A stretch of 64,000 nucleotides of DNA from Streptomyces canus 299MFChir4.1 (GTDB lineage: Bacteria > Actinomycetota > Actinomycetes > Streptomycetales > Streptomycetaceae), in assembly GCF_000383615.1 (NCBI RefSeq), contig NZ_KB911588.1, forward strand, positions 310,001 to 374,000, written 5' to 3'. Within the stretch, counting starts at the first letter, position 1. The number at the start of each line of letters is the position of its first letter. Of the stretch, positions 26,955-35,239 are shown piece by piece. Below the pieces are notes generated by a model that saw only the letters and a program-made list of their open reading frames with translations, did no database searches and was not told the origin of the DNA. The position numbers and the translations under genes were made by a program.

Positions 26955-27893
26955 TCAGAGCGCAGCCACCGTCAGCGGAGCGAACCGCCGACTCCAGTCG
27001 CCCGGCAACTCCGGGATCCCGTACGTCATGACCGCGTTGAGGGCGACCGGCGCCAGACCGCGTTCCCTGGCCCAGGCCCGTAGCTCTTCGTGCCGTACGT
27101 CGATGTCGGTGCGCAGGGGGCGGTCGGTACCTGCGGCGAGCGAGGTGAGGAGTGCCTGGGCCGTCTCGGTGTCACGGGCGATCAGTGGGCCCACGACATG
27201 CGTGTCCATGTTGGGCCAGGCAGCCGCGTATCCGGTGAGCCGGCCGCTCTCCTCGGCGACGCGGAACTGGTCGGCGAAGGCGGGCAACCGGGTGATGAGG
27301 TGCGTGCGATCCGTACCGAGCACCTCCTCGTCGAGCCGGATAATCGCGGCGAGGTCCTCGGCGGTGGCCGCGCGCGTGCTCACCGCCGGTGTGAGGCCGT
27401 CCGGACTGAAGTGTCCACGGAGCATCTCCGCCTGGCCGGTGACCTTGAAGCCCAGTTCCTCGTAGAGCGGGCGGCCATTGGGCGTCGCGTGAAGGGTCAG
27501 CGGGGTGGTGCCCATCGACGAGAGAATGTGCCGCATGAACCGACGGCCGATGCCCTGCCGGGCGTGCCGTTCGGCGACCAGCACCATCCCGATCGCTCCC
27601 AGATCGGGCTCGCTGTAGGGGCCGTACTCCGTGACCACGCAGGCGGTGACGAGGCCTCCGCCGGGGTCGTCGATGCCGTAGCCCTTTCCGGCCGCGAGGA
27701 GGAGGCCCCACTTGTACTCCTCGCGTGGCCACCCCCGGTCCTCGGACAAGTCCGCGCAGGCGTTGAGGTCACGAAGCGTCAGACGGCGGATGGGGAGAGC
27801 GGCGAGAGAAGGAATCGGCACGCAGGTCAGGCTGTCCGACGGGTGGCCTCGGCGTCCACCTGTTTCCCGGGGTGCGTACCGGCTTTTGGTCAT
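26955..27893 (-). CDS. GNAT acetyltransferase with a second C-terminal acetyltransferase-like domain
   Basis: A protein of up to 312 residues. The first GNAT domain carries the acetyl-CoA loop VAERHARQGIGRRFMRHIL and a typical end PNGRPLYEELGFKVTG. The second half (AATAEDLAAIIRLDEEVLGTDRTHLITRL ... AAGTDRPLRTDIDVRHEELRAWARERGLAP) resembles the C-terminal domain found in YitH/HolE-like acetyltransferases. Neither the ATG at 27893 nor the GTG at 27819-27821 (VPIPSL) has a clear ribosome site, so the start is uncertain. The substrate is unknown. Confidence 0.8.
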   Translation of the reverse strand: MTKSRYAPRETGGRRGHPSDSLTCVPIPSLAALPIRRLTLRDLNACADLSEDRGWPREEYKWGLLLAAGKGYGIDDPGGGLVTACVVTEYGPYSEPDLGAIGMVLVAERHARQGIGRRFMRHILSSMGTTPLTLHATPNGRPLYEELGFKVTGQAEMLRGHFSPDGLTPAVSTRAATAEDLAAIIRLDEEVLGTDRTHLITRLPAFADQFRVAEESGRLTGYAAAWPNMDTHVVGPLIARDTETAQALLTSLAAGTDRPLRTDIDVRHEELRAWARERGLAPVALNAVMTYGIPELPGDWSRRFAPLTVAAL

Positions 27894-27932
27894 GTCGTGG
27901 CCAAGCGCACAGGGCGCGATCAGATACTGGGT

Positions 27933-27946
27933 GTTTCACGTGAAAC
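27933..27946. promoter_or_regulatory. parS site
   Basis: Perfect GTTTCACGTGAAAC in the divergent spacer between the tandem acetyltransferase and the HAD phosphatase. Confidence 0.93.
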
Positions 27947-28028
27947 ATCGGAGAACGACGACCGTCCGGCGATCGGTCGGAAGTACCCCATGAGGCTTCA
28001 CCGGGCTTTGGACCATTAGCCTCACGAC

Positions 28029-28661
28029 ATGGCGAGACTTCATCTCTTCGATCTCGACGGCACTTTGCTGCACGGGACCAGCGCGCCCGTACAGATCTCT
28101 CGGCAACTTGGAGTCGAGGCCGAGACGGTGGCGCTCGACCAGGCGATCGGGGCCGGGCTGATAGGGCCGCCCGAATACGCGCAGCAGGTCTACGCACTGT
28201 GGGCGTCCCTGACCGAGGCGCACGTCGTCGCGGCCTTCGATGGGGCTCCATGGCTGGCCCGTATTCGTGAGGTCTGGGCGGAGATCAGGGGGCAGGGCGA
28301 CTATTGCGCGGTCGTATCCCTCTCGCCGTCCTTCTTTGTGGAACGGCTCACCGGTTGGGGAGCTCATGCCGCGTACGGGTCCCGTTTTCCGGCCGTCCCC
28401 TTCACCGAGCCCGTGGATCCCACCGGAGCACTCAGTGCCGCCGCCAAGGTCCTGATCGCGGACCGGTTGTGCGAGCAGTTCGGAGTGACACGGGCCGACT
28501 GCATCGCCTACGGCGACTCATCCTCCGACAAGGACCTGTTCGCCGTGGTGCCGGTCTCGGTGGCCGTCAACGCGGATCATCACCTGTCCGACATCTCGAC
28601 CCACTCCTACGACGGCATGGATCTATGGGAAGCCTATGAATTGGTGCGCCACGCCCAGTGA
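28029..28661 (+). CDS. HAD-superfamily phosphatase (SerB-like)
   Basis: A 210-residue protein with HAD motif I FDLDGTLL near the N-terminus, motif II in VVSLSPSF, a conserved Lys in AAAKVLIADRL, and motif III GDSSSDKDLF. This matches the phosphoserine phosphatase-like branch. A TAGCCT -10 box at 28017-28022 lies only 6 bases before the ATG and there is no Shine-Dalgarno, so the mRNA is probably leaderless. It is alone on the plus strand here. The substrate is unknown. Confidence 0.85.
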   Translation: MARLHLFDLDGTLLHGTSAPVQISRQLGVEAETVALDQAIGAGLIGPPEYAQQVYALWASLTEAHVVAAFDGAPWLARIREVWAEIRGQGDYCAVVSLSPSFFVERLTGWGAHAAYGSRFPAVPFTEPVDPTGALSAAAKVLIADRLCEQFGVTRADCIAYGDSSSDKDLFAVVPVSVAVNADHHLSDISTHSYDGMDLWEAYELVRHAQ

Positions 28662-28881
28662 TGAGGGCAATGCAGCCTAACGGGACGGACAGATCGAAGA
28701 CCCGCATTCGTGGTTATGCGGCCACGGCGTCCGGACGCGGTGGCACGCTGCAGGGGGCTGAGTGTGGTCGCGTCGGCCGGGACGTCGAGTGGGAAGACAA
28801 GCCGTCCGCGGGGGAAAGCAGGACTCTTCCGGCCGAGGAAGTGCGCAGACCGACCGAAAGATGTTCGAGGCGAGGCACACC

Positions 28882-30531
28882 ATGAACGCTCCAACCGGTA
28901 TGTCGGCCGACAACGGCGCTTCCGGGGGCGGGGCCGGCTGGTCCGCTCCACACCATCAGCCGACGACGGCGCCCGGTGCCGCGGACGAGACGGCAGAGGG
29001 AAGCAGGCCGACCGAGCCGCGCCCGGTCGGCAGGCCATGGGCAGGCGCCTCTCCAGCAGCTCCGCCGGCCACTGAGGCGGGCCCGTCGGCCGAGGCCACA
29101 GCACCGCCGCCCGACGCTTCGGACACAGCGCCCCCCGGCACGGAGACCGGCCACGAGAAGGAGGCGGCACCCACCGAGGAGATACCCGGCCTGGCCGACG
29201 AGGCACAGAGCCCGATACGGACGTACGAGACAGGCCCCCCGGCGCAGACACCGCCCTTACCGCGGTCCGCTCCGGCTCAGCCCCCCACAGGGCCGGACGA
29301 GGCCCCCTCCGCACGTCCCCGAGTCCCCGTCCATCGTTCCTCCCCGTACCAGGGCACCCTCACGGCGCTCAGCACCACGCCTTCACAGCTCCCGGGCCTG
29401 CCCCCGAGGGACCAGCCACCCTCCCCGGACGCCGTCCGCATCCGCCGGACCATGGCCGAGGTCGCACCCGTCGCCGAGAAGGTCACGTCGTACTTCTACG
29501 CGCTGCTCTTCGTACGCCATCCCGGTCTGCGACCGCTGTTCCCCGCCTCCATGGACGCCCAGCGGGACCGCCTGCTCAGGGCGCTGCTGACGGCGGCCGA
29601 GCACATCGACAACCCGCCTGTGCTGGTCGACTACCTGCAGAACCTCGGCCGCGGCCATCGCAAGTACGGCACCCGCGCCGAGCACTATCCGGCGGTCGGG
29701 GAGTGCCTCATCGGCGCGCTGAGCAAGTACGCCTCCAGCAGTTGGGACAGCGAGACCGAAGCGGCCTGGGTCCGGGCGTACACGACGATCTCGCAGGTGA
29801 TGATCGACGCGGCGGCCGCGGACGCACTGCGCGCCCCCGCCTGGTGGTTCGCGGAGGTCGTGTCCCACGACCTGCGGACCTCGGACGTCGCCGTCGTCAC
29901 CGTCCGGCCCGACCAGCCCTATCCGTTCCTCGCCGGCCAGTACACAAGCCTGGAGACGCCGTGGTGGCCGCGCATATGGCGGCACTACTCGTTCGCCTCG
30001 GCACCCCGCTCCGACGGTCTGCTGTCGTTCCACGTGAAGGCCGTCCCCGCGGGCTGGGTCTCCAACGCGCTGGTGCACCGGGCCCGCCCCGGGGACGTCA
30101 TCCGGCTCGGTCCGCCGACCGGGTCCATGACCGTGGACCACACCACCGACAGGGGACTGCTCTGCCTGGGCGGCGGTACTGGCATAGCTCCGATCAAGGC
30201 GCTGGTCGAGGACGTGGCCGAACACGGTGCACGAAGGTCGGTCGAGGTGTTCTACGGAGCCCGCACCGACCACGACCTGTACGCCATCGACACGATGCTC
30301 AGGCTCCAGCAGTCCCACCCCTGGCTGTCGGTCCGTGCGGTCGTCGACCAGCGGGCTCGTCTTCGGTTCCCGGACGCCGTACGCGCGTACGGCCCATGGC
30401 GCGACTACGACGCCTACCTCTCGGGCCCGCCCGGCATGATCCGCAGCGGTGTGGACACGCTCAGGTCCTTCGGGATCCCGTCGGAACGCATACGCCACGA
30501 CTCCGTGGAGGAGCTCGTCCTGGCCCAGTGA
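28882..30531 (+). CDS. Flavohemoprotein-like protein with a long Pro-rich N-terminal extension
   Basis: A 549-residue protein. Residues 1 to ~180 are low-complexity, rich in Pro, Ala, Thr and Ser. A globin domain follows (IRRTMAEVAPVAEKVTSYFYALLF ... RGHRKYGT, where the His is the likely proximal haem ligand). Then come a ferredoxin-reductase-type FAD domain (FLAGQYTSLETPWWPRIWRHYSFA) and an NAD domain (LLCLGGGTGIAPIKALVEDV; LSGPPGMIRSGVDTLRSFGI). It is probably a nitric oxide dioxygenase or a globin-linked oxidoreductase. Canonical flavohaemoglobins are ~400 residues, so the N-terminus is the extra part. GAGG precedes the ATG at 28882. Confidence 0.88.
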   Translation: MNAPTGMSADNGASGGGAGWSAPHHQPTTAPGAADETAEGSRPTEPRPVGRPWAGASPAAPPATEAGPSAEATAPPPDASDTAPPGTETGHEKEAAPTEEIPGLADEAQSPIRTYETGPPAQTPPLPRSAPAQPPTGPDEAPSARPRVPVHRSSPYQGTLTALSTTPSQLPGLPPRDQPPSPDAVRIRRTMAEVAPVAEKVTSYFYALLFVRHPGLRPLFPASMDAQRDRLLRALLTAAEHIDNPPVLVDYLQNLGRGHRKYGTRAEHYPAVGECLIGALSKYASSSWDSETEAAWVRAYTTISQVMIDAAAADALRAPAWWFAEVVSHDLRTSDVAVVTVRPDQPYPFLAGQYTSLETPWWPRIWRHYSFASAPRSDGLLSFHVKAVPAGWVSNALVHRARPGDVIRLGPPTGSMTVDHTTDRGLLCLGGGTGIAPIKALVEDVAEHGARRSVEVFYGARTDHDLYAIDTMLRLQQSHPWLSVRAVVDQRARLRFPDAVRAYGPWRDYDAYLSGPPGMIRSGVDTLRSFGIPSERIRHDSVEELVLAQ

Positions 30532-30543
30532 CCTGGCGCGAGC

Positions 30544-31026
30544 TCAGCCCAGGTCCGGGGCGTGCATGGCCCGTACGCCCTCGATGTTGCCGTCCAGATA
30601 GTGGCGCAGGGACAGCGGGACCAGGTGGACCGACGCGATCCCGATGCGAGTGAACGGTACCCGGACGATCTCGTACTCGCCGATGGGCTCGTCCACTTCG
30701 GGCCCGTGCCGCAGGGACGGGTTCATCGACTCCAGGTGGCAGACGAAGAAGTGCTGCACCTTCACTCCGGTCGCACCGCCGTCGTCGCCGATGTGCTCGA
30801 CGGTGTCCACGAAGCAGGGCACCACGTCGGTGATCTTGGCGCCGAGTTCCTCGTAGACCTCGCGGTGCAGGGCGTCGACGACGGTCGTGTCCGTCGGCTC
30901 GACTCCACCGCCGGGAGTCAGCCAGTAGGGATCCATGCCGGGCTTGGTGCGCTTGATCAGGATCAGATCGTCACCGTCGAGCAGGACGGCACGGGCGGTG
31001 CGCTTGACCACGGGTCTTACGGTCAT
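30544..31026 (-). CDS. Nudix hydrolase
   Basis: A 160-residue protein. The Nudix box is complete: GGGVEPTDTTVVDALHREVY followed by EELG, matching the G-x5-E-x7-R-E-x-x-E-E pattern. The N-terminus RAVLLDGDDLILIKRTK is typical of the fold. The enzyme hydrolyses a nucleoside diphosphate linked to an unknown moiety. The ATG at 31026 is preceded by a C run with no Shine-Dalgarno. The gene ends 12 bases from the convergent flavohemoprotein stop. A parS-like site lies 22 bases upstream. Confidence 0.9.
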   Translation of the reverse strand: MTVRPVVKRTARAVLLDGDDLILIKRTKPGMDPYWLTPGGGVEPTDTTVVDALHREVYEELGAKITDVVPCFVDTVEHIGDDGGATGVKVQHFFVCHLESMNPSLRHGPEVDEPIGEYEIVRVPFTRIGIASVHLVPLSLRHYLDGNIEGVRAMHAPDLG

Positions 31027-31047
31027 GGGGGGAATGTGGCCCGGATG

Positions 31048-31061
31048 GTTCCACGTGAAAC
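31048..31061. promoter_or_regulatory. parS-like site with one mismatch
   Basis: GTTCCACGTGAAAC differs from the consensus at one base. It lies between the Nudix and LysR genes. Confidence 0.6.
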
Positions 31062-31114
31062 ATCGTGTGCCGTCATCGGTCGGGATCGCCGGGCCGAGAG
31101 CGTGAAACCCCTGC

Positions 31115-32035
31115 TCAACACCAGTCGGCAGCCGCCCGCAGCAGCCATTCGTGCGCCCGCGCGATATGCGGCATGGCCAGCGTCCCGGTACGCACCACCA
31201 GGAAGTACGTCCGCAGCGGGGGCACGGTGGGTTCGTGCAGCGCGACGACGTCGCCGCGTTCCAGGGCGGCCGAGCACAGATAGCGCGGCAGCACCGCGAG
31301 CCCGGCGCCCGCGACCGCGCAGGCGAGTACCGCGCGCAGGTCGGGGACGACGACGGTGCCCGGTGCGGGCGGACGGGAATCGAAGACGGAGGCCCAATAG
31401 CGCGAGACGAAGGGCAGTGACTCGTGCACCTCGACCACGGGGACGTCCTCGAACGCCGGGGCGCGCTTGACCCCGGGAACCGGCTTGACCGCTTCCCCTG
31501 GGCCGAGCTGGTCGGCCCAGCTCGGGGCGGCGACCAGGACGTGCTCCTCGTCGCAGAGCGTGCTCGCGGTGAGCAGCGCACCCCGCGGACGGGCCGTGCT
31601 GATGGCCAGATCGTGATGCCCGGCGGCCAGACCCTCCAGGGTCTCCTCGGCGTTCCCGAAGGAGGCCCGCAGGGCGAAACCCTGGCCGTCCTCGCCGGTC
31701 AGCTCGGTGAGCGCGGGCAGCGCTCGCTCGGCCGTGAACTCGGGCGGCCCCGCGAGATGCAGCGTGCGAAGGGAGGACTCGTCGTCCAGGCCGGTCTCGG
31801 TGATCTCCACCAGGGCGTCGAGATGAGGGGCGGCCTTGTGGGCGAGTTCGTCACCGATGGTCGTCGGGGTCACACCGCGGGCCTGCCGTAAGAACAGGGG
31901 CCTGCCCAACTGCCGTTCCAGGGTGCGGATCTGCGAGGTGACGGCCGGCTGCGACAGCCCGAGCAGTGCGGCGGCGCGGGTGAAGGAACCGGCCCGGTGC
32001 ACCGTCACGAAGGTGCGCAGTAAGGCCAGATCCAT
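31115..32035 (-). CDS. LysR-family transcriptional regulator with two TTA codons
   Basis: A 306-residue LysR protein. The winged helix-turn-helix is MDLALLRTFVTVHRAGSFTR, AAALLGLSQPAVTSQIRTLE and RQLGRPLFLRQARGV. The C-terminal two-lobed effector domain follows (TLCDEEHVLVAAPSWADQL; AVAGAGLAVLPRYLCSAAL). GGAGGGGG precedes the ATG at 32035. Codon 5 (32021-32023) and codon 49 (31889-31891) are both TTA. In Streptomyces this codon is read by the developmentally regulated bldA tRNA, so translation is probably delayed to late growth. The target genes are unknown. The upstream AT-rich patch TATAAATATGTCGATA may hold promoter and operator. Confidence 0.92.
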   Translation of the reverse strand: MDLALLRTFVTVHRAGSFTRAAALLGLSQPAVTSQIRTLERQLGRPLFLRQARGVTPTTIGDELAHKAAPHLDALVEITETGLDDESSLRTLHLAGPPEFTAERALPALTELTGEDGQGFALRASFGNAEETLEGLAAGHHDLAISTARPRGALLTASTLCDEEHVLVAAPSWADQLGPGEAVKPVPGVKRAPAFEDVPVVEVHESLPFVSRYWASVFDSRPPAPGTVVVPDLRAVLACAVAGAGLAVLPRYLCSAALERGDVVALHEPTVPPLRTYFLVVRTGTLAMPHIARAHEWLLRAAADWC

Positions 32036-32192
32036 GGTGACGCCCCCTCCGAGCCCTGGCCCGGTCCCTGAGGCGGCTCCGGGGCAGGGGCCCAACTATA
32101 AATATGTCGATAGGCCCCTGTCGCTACTGTGATTGGACACTGACACAGAGTCAACTAGCCTGGTTCGCGCGGTTCTTGGCGCGCGGGAACCG

Positions 32193-32263
32193 GGGCGGTC
32201 CGAGCCACGAGGGGGGAGGCTCGGACCGCCCGTCGTACGTAGCCGGACATGACGCGTGTCCGG
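32193..32263 (-). terminator. Two hairpins after the PLP lyase operon
   Basis: Hairpin 1 (32193-32231) has 14-bp arms GGGCGGTCCGAGCC and GGCTCGGACCGCCC. Hairpin 2 (32243-32263) has CCGGACA and TGTCCGG. Both lie past the stop of the gamma-lyase-type gene. Confidence 0.8.
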
Positions 32264-32282
32264 AAAACCGCTGCTGAGCCGG

Positions 32283-33422
32283 TCAGTCGGCCGACTCTTC
32301 CAGCGCACGCAGCACATCCGCCACCAGGTCCTCGGGATCCTCCGCCCCGACCGAGAAGCGGATGAAGCCCTCCGGCACGTCGTCGCCGCCCCAGCGCCGA
32401 CGCCGCTCGGCCGTGGAGCGCACCCCGCCGAAGCTCGTCGCGTCGTCCACGATCCGCAGAGCGTCGAGGAAACGGTCGGCACGCGTGTGCGTGGGCAGCG
32501 TGAAGGACACCACGCATCCGTAGCGGCGCATCTGCTGCGACGCGATCTTGTGCGAGGGGTCGTCGGGCAGCCCCGGGTAGCGCAGCCCGGTCACCTCGGG
32601 CCGCTTCCGCAGCGCCTCGGCGAGCACGAGCGCGGTCGCGTTCTGCCGGTCGACCCGCATCTGGAGGGTGGCGATCGACCGGTGCGCGAGCCAGGCCTCC
32701 ATGGGCCCGGCGATCGCTCCGACGATCTTCCTCCAGCGGCGGACGGCGTCCATGGCCTCGCCCTCGCGCCCGGTGACGTACCCGAGGAGGACGTCTCCGT
32801 GCCCCGTGAGCTGCTTGGTGCCGCTGGCCACGGAGAAGTCCGCGCCGAGCTCCAGCGGGCGCTGTCCGAGCGGGGTGGCGAGTGTGTTGTCCACGGCGAC
32901 GAGCGCACCACGCGCGTGTGCCGCCTCGACGAGCCGCCGGATGTCGCACACGTCGAGGCCTGGGTTGGACGGGCTCTCGATCCACAGCAGCCGCCCGCCG
33001 TCGAGGACGTCGAGCTGGGCGTCGCCACCGGTCGGCGCGGTGCGTACCTCGATGCCGTACGCCTCCAATTGGGCGCGGATCAGCGGCAGAACCTGGTAGC
33101 CGTCACTGGGCAGGACCACCGTGTCCCCGGCCCGCAGCTGCGAGAAGAGCACGGCGGAGACGGCGGCCATGCCCGAGGCGAAGACCAGCGTCTCCACTCC
33201 GTCCTGCCCCGGCGCCTCCAGCTCGCCGATGGCGCGCTCCAGCAGGCTCCAGCTCGGGTTCGTGTCGCGGCCGTAGGTGTACGGGCCGTCGACCTCGCCG
33301 GGCAGATGGAAATGGGCGGCGAAGGCCGGACCGGGCAGGGTCGGTTCGTTCTTGACCGCCTCGGGCAGTCCCGCCCGTACCGCGCGCGTGCCCTCCCCCT
33401 GGTCCGCAGCCCTGCCGCTCAT
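32283..33422 (-). CDS. Cys/Met-metabolism PLP enzyme (cystathionine gamma-lyase-like)
   Basis: A 379-residue fold-type I PLP enzyme of the trans-sulphuration family. Landmarks are YTYGRDTNPSWSLLERAIGELE, FASGMAAVSAVL, VDNTLATPLGQRPLELGADF and SVASGTKQLTGHGD with the PLP lysine at residue 203. It is shorter than the ~390-residue norm only slightly. It may be a cystathionine gamma-lyase, gamma-synthase or methionine gamma-lyase, and motifs alone do not decide. Its ATG overlaps the ptpA stop by 4 bases (33419-33422), so translation is coupled. Confidence 0.88.
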   Translation of the reverse strand: MSGRAADQGEGTRAVRAGLPEAVKNEPTLPGPAFAAHFHLPGEVDGPYTYGRDTNPSWSLLERAIGELEAPGQDGVETLVFASGMAAVSAVLFSQLRAGDTVVLPSDGYQVLPLIRAQLEAYGIEVRTAPTGGDAQLDVLDGGRLLWIESPSNPGLDVCDIRRLVEAAHARGALVAVDNTLATPLGQRPLELGADFSVASGTKQLTGHGDVLLGYVTGREGEAMDAVRRWRKIVGAIAGPMEAWLAHRSIATLQMRVDRQNATALVLAEALRKRPEVTGLRYPGLPDDPSHKIASQQMRRYGCVVSFTLPTHTRADRFLDALRIVDDATSFGGVRSTAERRRRWGGDDVPEGFIRFSVGAEDPEDLVADVLRALEESAD

Positions 33423-33910
33423 GCCACCCGTCCTTTCGTCCGCTCGCGCACCTCGGCGAGCAGACCCTCGCTCGCCGCCTCCACCATCTCAAGACACTTC
33501 TCGAAGCCGTCCAGGCCCCCGTAGTACGGGTCCGGAACGTCCAGCTCGTCGCCCGCGGCGGGGTCGTACGAACGCAGCAGCCGTACCTTCCCGGCGTCCT
33601 CCGGCGTGGGCGCGAGGCGTCGCAGGGCCCTCAGGTGGCCGGCGTCGAGGGCGATCACCAGGTCGAGGCGGGAGAACCAGGACGGCTGGAACTGCCGGGC
33701 CATATGGGCGCCGTCGTAGCCGTGCTCCTCCAGGACGGACACGGTGCGCGGGTCGGCGCCGTCGCCCTCGTGCCAGCCGCCCGTGCCGGCACTGTCGACC
33801 TCGACCAGGCCCTCCAGACCGGCTTCCGCCACGCGGGAGCGGAAGACCGACTCGGCCATCGGGGAACGGCAGATGTTGCCCGTGCAGACGAAACAGACGC
33901 GATAGGTCAT
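33419..33910 (-). CDS. ptpA: Low-molecular-weight protein tyrosine phosphatase
   Basis: A 163-residue phosphatase. The P-loop CTGNICRS gives the nucleophile Cys9 and Arg15, and the general-acid loop is DPYYGG (Asp127). It matches PtpA of Streptomyces, which dephosphorylates phosphotyrosine proteins and affects secondary metabolism. It is co-transcribed with the membrane protein gene upstream (6-base gap) and overlaps the PLP lyase gene downstream by 4 bases. Confidence 0.95.
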   Translation of the reverse strand: MTYRVCFVCTGNICRSPMAESVFRSRVAEAGLEGLVEVDSAGTGGWHEGDGADPRTVSVLEEHGYDGAHMARQFQPSWFSRLDLVIALDAGHLRALRRLAPTPEDAGKVRLLRSYDPAAGDELDVPDPYYGGLDGFEKCLEMVEAASEGLLAEVRERTKGRVA

Positions 33911-33916
33911 GCCTCC

Positions 33917-34294
33917 TCAGTCCTCGTCGGGCAGGACGACGTGCAGGGCCCAGGACACGATCGAGATGATCAGGCCGCCCAGGACGGCCGTCCAGAACCC
34001 CTCGACGTGGAAGCTCAGATCGAGCTTGTCGGCGAGCCACGAGGTCAGCAGCAGCATCAGCGCGTTGACGATGAGCGTGAACAGGCCGAGCGTCAGGATG
34101 AACAGCGGGAAGGTGAGCACCTTCACGATGGGCTTGACCAGGAAGTTCACCAGGCCGAAGACCAGCGCGACGAGTATCAGCGTCCAGACCTTCTTGCCGG
34201 TGCTGCCACCGGTCAGGGTGATCTTGTCGAGCAGCCAGACGGCGACCGCCAGGGCACCCGCGTTGGCGATCGTCTTGACTAGGAAATTCTTCAT
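33917..34294 (-). CDS. YvlD-type (phage holin 4 superfamily) membrane protein
   Basis: A 125-residue protein with four hydrophobic segments: GALAVAVWLLDKITL, VWTLILVALVFGLVNFLV, LTFPLFILTLGLFTLIVNALMLLL and FWTAVLGGLIISIVSWAL. The central NFLVKPIVKVLTFPLFILTLG is a hallmark of the YvlD/PF04020 family, which has no clear function. It is the first gene of the ptpA operon and is divergent from the cupin gene. Confidence 0.88.
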   Translation of the reverse strand: MKNFLVKTIANAGALAVAVWLLDKITLTGGSTGKKVWTLILVALVFGLVNFLVKPIVKVLTFPLFILTLGLFTLIVNALMLLLTSWLADKLDLSFHVEGFWTAVLGGLIISIVSWALHVVLPDED

Positions 34295-34352
34295 GTGTCT
34301 GATCGTGACAGAAGAGATCGGTTACGGGCACTGACGAGGGCGGACCAAGTCC

Positions 34353-34670
34353 ATGAAGGCATTCCGGTTGGATGAACTGGAGGCGGAGCGTGCCGCCAAT
34401 GACGGCGCCTACCTGCAGTTCCTGCGTGAGCGGAACATGTCCGTCGGCCTGTACGCACTCGACGCGGGCGCCCAGGATCCGCAGCAGCCCCACAACCAGG
34501 ACGAGGTCTACTTCGTGGTCAGCGGACGCGCGGCGATCACCGTGGGCATGGAGACGACGCAGGTGGCGCGCGGCAGCGTGGTGTACGTCCCGGCCGGTGT
34601 CGCCCACAAGTTCCACCACATCAGCGAGGACCTCAGGGTCATGGTGGTGTTCTCTCCCCCCGAGAGCTGA
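34353..34670 (+). CDS. Small cupin-domain protein
   Basis: A 105-residue single cupin. Motif 1 is HNQDEVYFVVSGRAAITVG and motif 2 is GSVVYVPAGVAHKFHHI, with the His/Glu metal ligands present. The domain probably binds a divalent metal, and the substrate or binding partner is unknown. The ATG at 34353 has GAGGGCGG a little far upstream. Confidence 0.85.
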   Translation: MKAFRLDELEAERAANDGAYLQFLRERNMSVGLYALDAGAQDPQQPHNQDEVYFVVSGRAAITVGMETTQVARGSVVYVPAGVAHKFHHISEDLRVMVVFSPPES

Positions 34671-34828
34671 CCTGCGGTCTCGGGGTTCCCTAGGGGATCA
34701 GTCAGGGGAGGACAAGGGATGCGAGGCCCCCGCAGCGGCACCTCCCGGCCCTAGCATCGAGTGCAGGACATTGGTGGATCCGGTACCAGAGGGGCCGGAC
34801 AGTGCCGGACTGCAGAGAGGTAAGTGCG

Positions 34829-35041
34829 ATGGGAGAGATCTTCGCGGGGATGCCGTGGTGGGTGAAGTGGATCGCGGTGCCGGTCATCGCCCTGGTCGTG
34901 TTCGGCGGGCTGATAGCCACGGTGGTCGGCTTTGTCATCGGCCTGCTCTTCAAGCTGCTGGTCTTCGTGGCCCTGGTCGGCGGTCTCGTCTACGTCGTGC
35001 GGAAGTTCATGTCGAGCTCCTCTTCGCGCAGCGACTGGTAA
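34829..35041 (+). CDS. DUF5326-type small membrane protein
   Basis: A 70-residue protein MGEIFAGMPWWVKWIAVPVI... with two hydrophobic segments (IAVPVIALVVFGGLIATVVG, LLFKLLVFVALVGGLVYVV) and the ending MSSSSSRSDW. I recognise it as the Streptomyces DUF5326 family. It has no known function. GAGAGG precedes the ATG at 34829, and a -10-like TAGCAT lies ~75 bases upstream. It sits just before ssgR, as in other streptomycetes. Confidence 0.85.
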   Translation: MGEIFAGMPWWVKWIAVPVIALVVFGGLIATVVGFVIGLLFKLLVFVALVGGLVYVVRKFMSSSSSRSDW

Positions 35042-35239
35042 GCATCGGGAGCGGGCGGGGCGACCGGTAACAGGAATGCCCCGTTCCCTCGGGCGAGGGA
35101 AGTTTTCCGGACGGGCCGTATACGTGCGGTGGCGGACCGTTAAAGTCCGGAACTCGACGCGGGGACGACCCCGCGAGCGGAGTACACCCCCTCCCGTGTT
35201 CCCCGCACGGGCTGCCCCCTCGCGCCCCGGGAGTGACCC

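Noticed and set aside
30028..30042. GTTCCACGTGAAGG inside the flavohemoprotein gene as a parS site
   Set aside because: Three mismatches from the consensus and inside coding sequence, so probably chance.
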